Positions 1-9,391 of a stretch of 64,000 nt of DNA are shown one piece after another. Source of the DNA: Sweltsa coloradensis (Eukaryota > Arthropoda > Insecta > Plecoptera > Chloroperlidae); contig JAMZAV010000317.1 of NCBI GenBank assembly GCA_024449915.1, forward strand, positions 937,501 to 1,001,500. Direction: 5' to 3'. The notes under the pieces were generated by a model that did no database searches, was not told where the DNA came from, and saw only the letters and a program-made list of their open reading frames with translations. A program made the translations under genes and the position numbers. Each line of letters opens with the position of its first letter. The stretch's first letter is position 1.

Positions 1-817
1 TAATTGATTTTCTGAATGAGACATTAAAACCAAGTTAACATGAAACAATCGACGAGCAAACAATCCCTATACACCGGCATTTTAAATAGAAAACACCGAG
101 CAAACCAGTTAGACACGATTCAAATCATCATATTCTAAAGCATCAAAATTAACTTAGCTAATTTGGGACAACATAAGAATGTATTATGTGCACCGTTGCA
201 AGGACGGCTCTGAAGTCAATAATTGCGTAATTTATTTGTTTCATATATTCATATATTTAATGCTTGGATATCATTATCTAGATAATACTTTTTTGTTATC
301 TGGCTCTGACAGTATCGAAACGGCTGTTATTATTATGAAATTACTTATTTTGGGGTCATTGATGCAGTTTTTATTCAGAAATATAATACAGACAATGTTA
401 CAACTGATACAAATAAATTTTATATGCATGTGTGGCAAAACAAAAAAATATATCATTGTTTTTTATTTATTTATGTATGTATTTATTTATTAACGTCCAT
501 CATATTCAGTTAAAAACTGATTTACAAAGGAAGACAACTACTGATATATGTTTATTTGTTTGTACTAAATACAGAATTAAATTTAGTATCTAAAGTTATA
601 AAATTATTACAATTTTAACAACAAAATTATTAACATTAATTAATTCCTACATATTGCTTTGAGATTTCCAAATCAAATCTCACATCTCAGTAATTACGAT
701 ATAATGTTCCTCTTCGCCAAGGTTATTTTGTGAACAATTGGATGCAAACAGTTAAACTTTCATATATTATCAAGGGCAAGTGAATTGTTAAACGACTCTT
801 CTTTCCGAATGGACTAT
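1..817. other. 3' flank of the lectin gene, otherwise featureless
   Basis: AT-rich sequence with no supportable gene. The two short open frames at 179-493 and 274-456 overlap on opposite strands and show no domain. Read on the minus strand, an AATAAA hexamer lies at 551-556, about 260 bases after the lectin stop codon, and is a candidate polyadenylation signal for that gene. Confidence 0.5.
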
Positions 818-1226
818 TTAGAGCCTCTTGCAAATAAAGGGTAGTTTATAAGTGCTCTTCTTCTGGCAGTCATCATGTTTCTTGTCGAAATGATACCTGC
901 CAATAAGGTGAAATGCTGCACATCTGCCATCGGCAGTGGGAGAACCAGTACCCCAAGTGAAGCCAGGGATAGCAGTGACGAGGACACCTAAAACAAGAAT
1001 AATATTACTTTAGTAATCCAAATTTTGCAGTTTACTACCTTACGAATAACCGCGGTCAGTTTGTTGTCAGGATTTAGACAAGTGGCCACCAGATTACAGT
1101 TGTTCGACCGAGTAAACTTTGCCAAGCAATACTTGTTCAAATGCCGATTCTACAATAATTCATTGCTTGAATCATGTCCATCACTCACCATTAGAGTTCT
1201 TCCAAACGTTATTGTCGTGGTCGTGG

Positions 1227-1270
<44 letters not shown>

Positions 1271-3928
1271 ACTGTCCCTCCTGCGGCGATGGTTGTTGTT
1301 GTTGTTGTTGTTATTGTGGTTGTTGTAGCCGCTACCTTTCTTCTCTATGCCAACCCACACAGCCACTACCCCAGCAATTTTACTATATTTGGAGATGGCA
1401 TATTCTTGTTTCGCCGGGGTGTCGAGCATATCAATAATCTTCGCCTTATCTTTCTCGCACATGTCTTCAGCATCTTCTTGCGACAGAGAAATGATGAACG
1501 CCTTGACTGTTCCAACGTTTGCTACCGTTTCGTAGCCTGGAACAAGGTACAATACGAGAGATTCAGAATTAGATGTTCTGATTGGGTCTAGTAGCTGACC
1601 CACTTTCTACTAACATTGTGTGAATTGGAGGACCTACGTTGTGATTTTCAACTTGGCTAACACAGGGAAAGTGAATGAGAAAAGTATATGTATCTCTTTA
1701 CCCTGTTATTAAAATATTCAACTCAATAATCAGTTCTGACATATCCTGTCTCTTGTCTGTTTCTTGCCTCATTCTGAAATCTAGGCTTCATTTTTAATAG
1801 TTTTCTTGCGGCAAAGATGGAAAACTGATTTTAATGCAATGTTATAAGGCTTCTAGCAACGATGCAGTACATCTTGACTGGCACCTCCAACACGAGTGCA
1901 AGATCATATTTTCAAAGTACGTCTCGTTTCCTATTTCACACAATTCTTTTGCTTATTCTAAAACAAAAACTACTATTGCCAACTTTGGACAACCGTGGGG
2001 CCCAACGTTACAGCCATATTTTTTTGGATGGACTTTCAGTTAAAGAGTGACAAATTTATGATTTTTCTACCAAAATGAAAACTCTTACTACTATTCGAAA
2101 GATATTTGGTGCTTAAACCCCAAAGAGTGAGTGCCTTCCAAACTGCTCCTAGACGAAAACTGACTCGGCTTAAGAATTCCGGTAAAGGCCCAGGAATCCC
2201 AAAAATATTTTCAACTTTTTATTCGGACGATCCTGATGACGTTGTTGAACAACGCCCATAACAATTCCAGCTGTAAAAACTTCAAAATTTGGTCGTCAAC
2301 TTTGATACTTTTTTAAAGATTTCTGTGATGTCATTGTTACGCCATTCGATACGTACGCCTGCGGTGCAAAGATGATCGAGATAGCGCTTTTTGCGTTTGT
2401 TTAAGTTGCTGAAGGAATCGCAAGCAGCACTGTAGATATTCATAGCAACAAAGATAAGGCAAGCTACTTTATCCAGTAGGAGTAGGCCTTGTATAATAAG
2501 CTAGGCTCCAAGCTGCTTGGCTTTGGTGAACAAACTTTATTTAACATTGGTTTGTGTTTACTTTTAGTTATTTAGTTTCAATTGTTTTTAACAACATTCT
2601 ACACCTATTGTTATTTATCAAAACACAAGAATCAACAATCCAATAATTACAGTCACTGTCAGCTCCACTACTCATGTACATCGCCGCACCGCACCCTCGC
2701 AGTCTCGGACGACGAGGCGCTTGACGGCATAAATGGTTCGCGTGCACAAACAAAACATGAGACCGAAATATAAGGCAAGAAATAGTCAACCGAACAAGCT
2801 CATCCATCAACGCGACAGAAAAATGCGATCACGAAGAGGTCTAGTATTACAATTTACAAATATATTTTCCATTCATGTACATGATTGTAAATTCTATGTT
2901 TTTCTACTTACAGAAAATATGAGGTTTCTCCCATTCGAGCATGCTAAACGTACAGAAATAGTTATCTTAAATACTATCAGACGGTAATACACTGTAGTAA
3001 AATAAATAAATAAACTCGTATTTAGATTCTGCTCAATCATTCAAGATAGTGAAATTTTAACTTGAAGAGGTTCGAACCAGCTCTTCCGGCACAGACACCA
3101 TCGACAAGCAAACAATAATTTGTCCACCAGAAGTCAGTATTAGGAACAAGAAATGGAGACCATGTGGTTGAGCACTATTCACCCACGGACGACAAAAACA
3201 TACAAAATACTTACTTGAACTTCCTCCAGCCGCCGCAGTTGCTAGAGCAGTAGTAGTAGTGGGATTAGCATTTACAGTCACAGTAGTGCCTGGAGCATTG
3301 GTCTTTGCAACAGTTAATCCGGCAACAGTAGTGCCTGCAGCCTCGGACTTTGCAATGGTAGTTCCAGCAACAGTAGTTCCTGCAGCATCAGACTTTGCAA
3401 CAACCGTGCCAGCGGTAACAGTCTTTGCAACATCAGTTCCTGTGGCAGCAGTCTTTGCAGCAACAGTTCCAGCAGCATCCGTCTTTGCAATAGCAGTGAC
3501 GGCGGCAGAAATCTTTGCAACGACAGTTGCAGCTGTATTAGTAGCACCAGCAGCATTAGTAACAACAGCATCAGCTTTAGCTTTAGTAGAAGTGGTCGTA
3601 GGAGTAGTAATAGTAGTAGTAGAAGTAGCAGTAGCAGTAGTAGTAGTAGTAGTAGGCGCGCCAGGAATAGCTGTAGTGGAAGTGGTTGAAACTGATGCAG
3701 CCGATGTCCCTGCAGAGGGGCTTGTCGCGGAACTGACTTTAGCTGCGGAGCTGACAGTACTGGTAGTTGCAGCAACTTTCTTTGTTGGTTTCGTAGTTGG
3801 TTTAACAGTAGTCACTGGTTTAGTCGGTGCCTTGTTTACCGTCTTTGGTGCCGCCTTGGTCGACGCTTTGGCTGTTGGTTTCATGGTAGTCGTCGTTTCA
3901 GCTGTTGTTGTCTCTACCGTTGTTTTTT
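818..3928 (-). CDS. Mucin-like stalk plus C-type lectin domain, last three exons of a secreted or surface protein
   Basis: Three exons chain in phase 1: 3928-3215 (714 b), 1536-1336 (201 b), 987-818 (170 b, ends TAA). Acceptors are TTTTTCAG, CTTGTTCCAG and CTTGTTTTAG; donors are GTAAGT and GTAGCG. The first exon is Thr/Ala/Val-rich, with loose decapeptide repeats such as TAATGTDVAK, as in an O-glycosylated mucin stalk. The other two form a short C-type lectin domain: the A-helix region is EDAEDMCE, the WIGL equivalent is VWVGIEKK, and the four family cysteines are in DMC, GRC, DDC and PFIC. EPN/QPD and WND calcium motifs are not evident (GSPTAD and YHFD stand there), so calcium-dependent sugar binding is doubtful. 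A GTT/AAC microsatellite begins just inside the intron after the second exon. The 5' exons are uncertain; the signal-peptide and sushi exons upstream may belong here. Confidence 0.8.
1200..1335. repeat. (GTT/AAC)n microsatellite abutting the lectin exon donor
   Basis: Imperfect GTT repeats on the plus strand, mainly 1222-1272 and 1288-1325. Read on the minus strand they follow the GTAGCG donor within about ten bases. The exon frame stays open through the repeat, which would add an Asn-rich tract inside the lectin domain if the intron were retained. Confidence 0.85.
1537..3214 (-). other. Intron between mucin and lectin exons; no internal gene seen
   Basis: A 1.7-kb interval flanked by matching phase-1 splice sites. 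The short open frames at 1834-2050 and 2568-2987 overlap on opposite strands, have no recognisable motif and no convincing splice or start context, so I treat them as chance. Confidence 0.5.
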
Positions 3929-4048
3929 CTGAAAAAGTTAATACTTTAAGTAGTGTTTGCTGAAGCGACCCAAAAATTATAAACTTAAAAAAGCACACAC
4001 ATGATAAATTGAAACGATAATTTCATGATACTAATGATTAGCGATTTA

Positions 4049-4440
4049 GCCGCAGTCGTTTAACCAGTTCCCACTCGAACACTGAAGTTAAGCAACATCG
4101 GGCGTGGTCAGGGGTTGAGTGGGTCGCCGCTCTGCCCTGAAACACACGTATATCGCTGGCTAGAGCAGACTAGGGTTCGTAAGATTGTGTGACAGCTTCG
4201 TTCTCCTTGGCGCCGTCTGCTCGGCAGTCCGGGTTAGTGGAGGAACCTATATGAATGTCAAAAGTTACACCGTCCTTTCGGATGGGACGTAAAGCCGTTG
4301 GTCCCCTTGGTACTTTTCGGTAGGAGTAGGCTATGTGCCGGTACCGGGTTTCCCCTCCTCCCTTCTCTATTAAATTTGCACAAGTGGGCTACATTGCGTG
4401 TTGCAAATAGAGACATAAATAAATAAATAAATAAATAAAT
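4049..4440 (+). mobile_element. 5S rRNA-derived SINE with (AAAT)n tail
   Basis: The head resembles the internal part of 5S rRNA: CACTGAAGTTAAGCAACATC followed by GGGCGTGGTCAG, then a degraded box-C-like stretch near 4115-4132 (GGGTTGAGTGGGTCGCCGC). The body carries CGGATGGGACGT followed by AAAGCCGTTGGTCCCC at 4279-4305, a block I associate with 5S-derived SINE families. It ends in ATAAATAAATAAAT repeats. This is a type-3 SINE layout (pol III 5S promoter, body, short-repeat tail). The 5S head carries several substitutions, so this copy is probably inactive. It lies in the intron or flank upstream of the mucin exon. Confidence 0.7.
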
Positions 4441-4661
4441 AGATATAATAATAGTATGGAACAGCCACATAGAAAAGAAGAGGGAAGACGATAAACTTGC
4501 CAATGAAATTAATTTCCTCAGAAGTATTGCAAAACGGACCAAGGTGACTTCCATAGAATTGTTACAAAACAAGTTGATAATGTAGAGGCAAACGATCAAA
4601 ATTAGGAGGGTTTTTAATAGTATGGACATTTTGAAACGAATTAAAATAAGAAAATGTTGTT

Positions 4662-4687
4662 CTAACCTAACCTAACCTAACCTAACC
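4662..4687. repeat. Interstitial (CCTAA)n = TTAGG telomere-type repeat
   Basis: Five uninterrupted copies of the pentamer. TTAGG is the ancestral arthropod telomere repeat, so this supports the insect reading. At this length it could be a double-strand-break repair insert or chance, not a chromosome end. Confidence 0.7.
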
Positions 4688-4751
4688 ATGGTTTGGAGGA
4701 TTTTCTTTATTAATTGACGTCTAACAATAGGTATTAACCCACATATATATA

Positions 4752-5194
4752 TTAGTACTTTTGACAGAAATGAGAAAAGTGACAACACCGGGGATCGAAC
4801 CCGGGACCTTAGCTGTCCGGACTAGGCTCTTACCAACACTGAGCTATGCAGTCACCAATTTAAAACTGTCAAATTCTGGGTCTGTATTGTACATTGTTAA
4901 TAACGTGTGTAGATCAGATTGCACTGCCTATTAGACTACATACGAAATTAACTGGAGAATATAAACCATCTCTGTAACCCTAGAGTTGGGATATATGATG
5001 TTTAACCTTGGCTTTAAACAAGACCAAGAATTTAGACAGTTTTAAATTGGTGTCTGCATAGCTCAGTTGGTAAGAGCATAGCCCGGAAAGCTAAGGTCCC
5101 GGGTTCAAACCCCGGTGTAGTCACTTTCTTAATTTCTCTCTAAAGTACTAACATAACAACGTCATAGTCGCCTACTATAAAGCCAAGGTTAAAC
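4752..5194. mobile_element. Foldback/MITE-like element with tRNA-like sequence in both arms
   Basis: The left arm (about 4752-4875) and right arm (about 5035-5150) are inverted copies of each other. Each holds a tRNA-like core: 4785-4856 reads as tRNA on the minus strand, 5044-5124 on the plus. The plus copy has box A (TAGCTCAGTTGG), a GCTC/GAGC D stem, box B (GGTTCAAACCCC), a CCGGG/CCCGG T stem and an acceptor stem with one mismatch. The right end continues into CGTCATAGTCGCCTACTATA then AAGCCAAGGTTAAAC; the matching outer left end is missing here. Relatives occur at 27591-27690 and as a tandem array at 38055-38727. A degraded antisense tRNA-like copy lies at 11730-11785. Confidence 0.65.
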
Positions 5195-5736
5195 AATGTC
5201 GACCATAATGCTAATTTAATTATTATTCCTAATTAATTTGACTGTTTGCATGATAGGCCTACTGTTCATATAATGGAAGGAACCATTAACTTTAAATGTG
5301 AAAATAAAGTAGAATCTGTTTACAGTCATAAATATTGAGGGGTGGTGATAGACCGTACATTTCAGCTGCGATGTGCGTGTAGAAGTAGTGAGTGGAAGGC
5401 TTAATCATGTATTCATAAGAATAAACTAAAGTATGTTCTTCCTTATACTTTACTCCAAACAGTATAATTAAAATAAAGCACTTACTGAGTCCGTCATATC
5501 ATATACCCTGCTTGCATGGGACGATGCTTCATTTACAAATTTTCAAATATATTATTTCCTTGCAAAATAACATGGTTCGTTTCATGTCCCATGTGTCACA
5601 ACTAATGATTTATAAAGATTTTGTAATGTCTTCCCTGTAAATGTACCATTCATTTACAAATTGTTAGTTACATAATTTATTATGACGATTCGTTTAAAGA
5701 TATTATAAATCAAAATGCAAATACTCGCGCCAGGGA

Positions 5737-6255
5737 CAGTGGCGGAACTTCGTTTCATGGGCCCGCCCTCAAAATTTCTATGGGAGCCCCCCTAACAGAT
5801 ACATACATGCATAGGCTCAGTGTTGAATTCAGGCTTTTCATCCGGGGCGGGATATACAATATCTTGGGGGTATATTATAGGGACCAAGCATGGGAAGTTT
5901 GTGGGGAAATGCCCCCCAACAACAGCGCCGCAGGTGAAAATTTTGAAAATCAGGTTTTTAGAGTGCGTTTGGTGCGTTTTAGAAAAAAGTTGTGCACTGA
6001 ATGCAATACCAAAATAATGTAATTTTTGTGAGTTGTTTTGTCTTGTGGACCTAAAAGTTCCTAAATATCCGCTAGATTTCATCTTCAAACCGCTAGATTC
6101 ACAAAACGGTCATTTTAGCAACGAAAACATATACTATATTTTCCAAACAGGGTGAAATACTGTTTTTTTATTGAGTTTTTATTTTTAACAGGCCCCCTAA
6201 ACAGCCTGGGCCCGCCCGCAGTTGTGGGCCCTGCGGGCGCCTAGTTCCGCCACTG
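5737..6255. mobile_element. hAT-type MITE with perfect 8-bp target-site duplication
   Basis: Termini are CAGTGGCGGAACTT and GCCTAGTTCCGCCACTG, an inverted pair of the CAGTGGCG type common in hAT elements. Both ends are flanked by GCCAGGGA (5729-5736 and 6256-6263), an exact 8-bp duplication as hAT transposases produce. Subterminal GGGCCCGCC and GGCCCGCCCGCAG blocks are also inverted. The interior (about 500 bases) has short frames on both strands but no transposase, so it is non-autonomous. The intact duplication suggests a recent insertion. Confidence 0.85.
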
Positions 6256-6263
6256 GCCAGGGA

Positions 6264-7080
6264 GGCAGAGCATAGAAAAATACCTTCTTACAATAAAAGG
6301 TATGGAAAACGATCATTGAAATACAGTGTGCCATTTAGTTTTAGTAAAATTTTCAATAAAATAGATAAAATAAGTAGGGCCAAGAACGATATATAAATAA
6401 AAGTCGATCGTCTATGATTGTCACGGTGTCGATAAAAAAACTATGTAAAAAATGCAAAAATAAAGAACAGCCCCTTTAAATAAAAGTTCAAAAATGTTTA
6501 AATCTAATATTAAGATCTAATTATTCGCTGTGCTCGGAGGGTAGGCCTACGCCAACTTTACAATCGTCTACTTCGTGTTCTGTGATATCGTGCAAGGGAT
6601 ACTCACTCCGACAATGGGGACTGATTTCTCTGGTTTCGCTACAATCAACTTAAATATCTGATGAATGAAACAATATGAATTGACCTTGTAATAAGCAACA
6701 GATTTACTAGATGGCAGTGATGATAGGTATATAGTTGCATCAAATCCAGCACCGGATGTTGTTATTAAAGTTAGTTTTTGTTAACTCCTCTCCACTTTTG
6801 CGTGATCATAAAACTAGTCTTTATGTGTGTATCCGAAGTAACTAGTATTGATAGAATCTTCTAAGCTATCACACATGAATTCCTTTTCATATCCAGGCTT
6901 CCTTTTCCTTGATATGATTGACTGACCAGTGATTTATTCCAATTTATTCGATATACTTTCCACAAAGTGGGTCGAAATCGAACTAATGTTGTTCAGGTGA
7001 AAATTTTCATGTACTCCAATGTATACATTATTCGTCTTGATTCTAAGTAAGTCATTTTGTACCTCGCTCATTATGTATTA
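6264..7080. other. No feature seen
   Basis: AT-rich intergenic or intronic sequence with no open frame, domain or obvious repeat that I can support. Confidence 0.4.
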
Positions 7081-7082
7081 TT

Positions 7083-7538
7083 ACTAGGGAAACGCCAAAG
7101 TCGTTGTTAGACGAGTGAGTGAGCCATGTGTTGCGTACCCGGTAACATTCCTTTTCTTCCCCCTACCTTAGGCCTCCCTAGCCTATCATAGGCTACAGTG
7201 GAGCATTATGACCTAAACTATGACCTAAACTTAAATACCCTATTATTTATAAGAATATTATAATCAAACTTTAATGCAAATGTTCCCGCGTTCTCAACAC
7301 ATGACTCTCTCACTCGTCTAACAACGACTTTTTAACATTCCTTCTCTTCCCCCTACCTTAGGCCTCCCTAGACTATCATAGGCTACAGTGGAGCATTATG
7401 GCCTAAACTATGACCTTAACTTAAATACCCTATTATTTATACGAATATTATAATCAAACTTAAATGCAAATGTTCCCGCGTACTCAACACATGACTCTCT
7501 CACTCGTCTAACAACGACTTTGGCGTTTCCCTAGTCGA
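7083..7538. mobile_element. TIR element with an internally duplicated unit
   Basis: The left end, ACGCCAAAGTCGTTGTTAGA from 7092, is inverted at the right end, TCTAACAACGACTTTGGCGT near 7507-7526. The arms continue into ACGAGTGAGTGAG and CTCTCTCACTCGT. The interior is a near-identical direct duplication of about 185-200 bases, starting near 7144 and 7336: both carry CCTTAGGCCTCCCTAG and then GGCTACAGTGGAGCATTATG. Sister copies are at 47869-48150 and, split by an insertion, at 59848-60612. No transposase is present. Confidence 0.7.
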
Positions 7539-7605
7539 GTTGGCTAAAGCGCCCCTATAACCGAAATGTGGGAGACGTGGGTTCAATGGTCGGGAAAGAT
7601 TTTGT
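7533..7605 (+). repeat. tRNA-like (pol III box A/box B) sequence within a larger repeat
   Basis: Box-A-like GTCGAGTTGGCTAAAGCG is followed about 35 bases later by box-B-like GGGTTCAATGGTC. The same segment in reverse occurs at about 47805-47870, so it belongs to a dispersed repeat and not to a functional tRNA gene. Its flank, running to about 8040, also matches 47345-47800 inverted. Confidence 0.5.
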
Positions 7606-8043
7606 AATTTCTGGATTGTATTTTTTAAATTATTTAACATGTTTTGAAATGCATATAACGCAGTGTAGTCCATCATCTGTGACAATACTATGAAAACATA
7701 GCCAGTACGAAATACTTGAAAATATTGCAAGGTTTACTCAATCTACGAGCGGAATTTGGGGGTACCTTGACGTCCAACATTCGATTAACCTTGGACACGG
7801 CATTTCACAGCCAGGTCAATAACAAACAAAAAATATTATTTCAAAATGAAAACCATTGTCGTTAAAATAATTCCTATACATTTCAACGTATTTTTCAGTT
7901 TTTTATTTCTTGCAGGTTTAAATCGCAACAGATTGTGCTCATTTTGTTAGCAGTTCTCAGTTACCTGGTCACGGATGTCTGTTTAAAATTTCAGCTCAGT
8001 CTATTTGGCCGTTCGGCCGTATGAGCCCGGACAGACAGACAGA

Positions 8044-8239
8044 CATTTAACATTTAACATTTAACATTTAACATTTAACATTTAACATTTAACATTTAAC
8101 ATTTTAACATTTAACATTTAACATTTAACATTTAACATTTAACATTTAACATTTAACATTTAACATTTAACATTTAACATTTAACATTTAACATTTAACA
8201 TTTAACATTTAACATTTAACATTTAACATTTAACATTTA
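8044..8239. repeat. Heptamer satellite (ATTTAAC)n
   Basis: About 28 copies of a 7-bp unit with a single one-base interruption near 8100. It follows a CAGACAGACAGA stretch and precedes the TTCGCTGCGCTCACTCGTC end of the surrounding repeat (about 8296-8312). It is unusually homogeneous, suggesting recent slippage expansion. Confidence 0.95.
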
Positions 8240-8736
8240 CCACACATAATTAATCACGACCAAGGCCCAATCGAGAAGCGTTGTAGACTACGTTCGCTGC
8301 GCTCACTCGTCTAATTATTGTTGTTTATGTTTCCAAACCAAATTACCAATTGAATATCAAACGGACATCTTTTTAAATCAAATTTTGAAGTCTTCCATTT
8401 AATTTTTTCTTTGAAAGGGTCATAAAATGTTTAATTTAAAAAGTTTTTTACGCACCCGTTTGAAAAAAATCTTCTGGCATTTAGGTGCAAAAGAGAATAC
8501 CTCACAAATGAACTTTTTCAAAATTAATTAATTCAATTTAGAAAATATGAAAAGTGGGCTTCGGGGCCTTACTCACAAACAAAAATGATAAAATCTCCCA
8601 AAGTTATCGAGAACGAATTCTATGAATTGACAGAACTGATTTTGGCCAAAGTTTCAGAAGGTGCTTTGCAAATGGAGTGATAGGTTGGGGACCTATCTGG
8701 CCTAGGGACAATGAAGAATGTTTTGTGGGAGCCTAC

Positions 8737-8976
8737 CTTCGCATGTCCATATCTCGTTGTCCCACTTCCCCGGGAAGACGCAGTTGATGGTGGTGTAGGT
8801 CTCGACCACCTGGTTGCCGACCGCCGCGCAGCTGACAAAGGTCACCAGTGTCCCGATGGGAACTTCTCGGCGCAGTCGATCCCCGGGGCCGAACTTGGAC
8901 TCCAGGGCCTCGTGTTTTACAAGTGAGTTGGCGTCTCCTGAGTCCAGACCCGACACCCCACCAGCGCCATCACTTT
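8737..8976 (-). CDS. Sushi/CCP-like exon of a secreted protein
   Basis: A 240-base exon, phase 1 at both ends as is usual for sushi modules. The acceptor is TCTGTGATTCCAG and the donor GTAGGC. The frame gives 79 codons. The C-terminal 60 follow the sushi pattern: PIGTLVTFVSC, then TTINC, then GKWDNEIWTC, with a small residue after the last cysteine. The usual first cysteine near the module start is absent (KHEALESKFGPGD stands there), so one of the two disulfides cannot form as normal. The exon is GC-rich compared with its surroundings. Phase would let it splice directly to the mucin exon at 3928, giving a sushi-mucin-lectin protein; this is inference. Confidence 0.65.
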
Positions 8977-9027
8977 CTGGAATCACAGACACACACATCA
9001 GACTAGACGAGTACCCCTCTTACTCTT

Positions 9028-9095
9028 CCTATTGGCATAATGGTAGCATGGCCATCTAGCACGATAGAGGAAGCCGTTTTGAGTCCCGGCTCTGA
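9028..9095 (+). repeat. Degenerate tRNA-like sequence
   Basis: Box-A-like TTGGCATAATGGTAGCA and box-B-like GTTTTGAGTCC are spaced as in a tRNA, but the stems are poor. Probably a SINE head remnant between the two exons. Confidence 0.35.
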
Positions 9096-9295
9096 CAAGT
9101 TTTTTTTTCCTGGCCCAAAGTTATGTTATATCTATAACAGATTCTATTTTTGTAATCTGTTGATGCAAATTACTCTTGACAGTGAAGGTTTTTTCCTTCC
9201 GTATTTGCCTGTAGACGTCTTCTCCCTAACTTGTCGCACGAGTAAATAATAAGATTGTTCGTATAAACAGCGTAAATACGAGTTGAGTTTCTCAC

Positions 9296-9391
9296 CTGTG
9301 CCGTGTCACTGATGCCCTTCGAGTTCCTCGGGTTGTAGTTTCCTCCTGCGTTGTGAACCCCCCTGGCTGACAGACCGTCTGGTAGAACCAC
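9296..9391 (-). CDS. 96-base phase 0-0 exon of a secreted protein
   Basis: The acceptor is CGTACCTTGTCCCAG and the donor GTGAGA. The 32 codons begin VVLPDGLSARG and end SKGISDTAQ. The upstream signal-peptide exon (12971-12927) ends in phase 0, so the two join to give MTSSIAMLAAALIIT followed by VVLPDGLSA, a plausible signal peptide. An exon of identical length and phase, with about eight identical positions, lies at 60745-60840. Six partial copies of this exon with its acceptor occur in the satellite immediately beside it. Oddity: its phase-0 donor does not fit the phase-1 sushi exon downstream, so an intervening exon is unseen or the two are separate genes. Confidence 0.5.

Noticed and set aside
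3259..3963. Long 234-residue plus-strand open frame rich in Val/Ala
   Set aside because: It is the antisense shadow of the Thr/Ala mucin exon. The minus strand has matching splice sites and phases; the plus frame has neither.
4662..4687. Chromosome end
   Set aside because: Only five TTAGG units with ordinary sequence on both sides.
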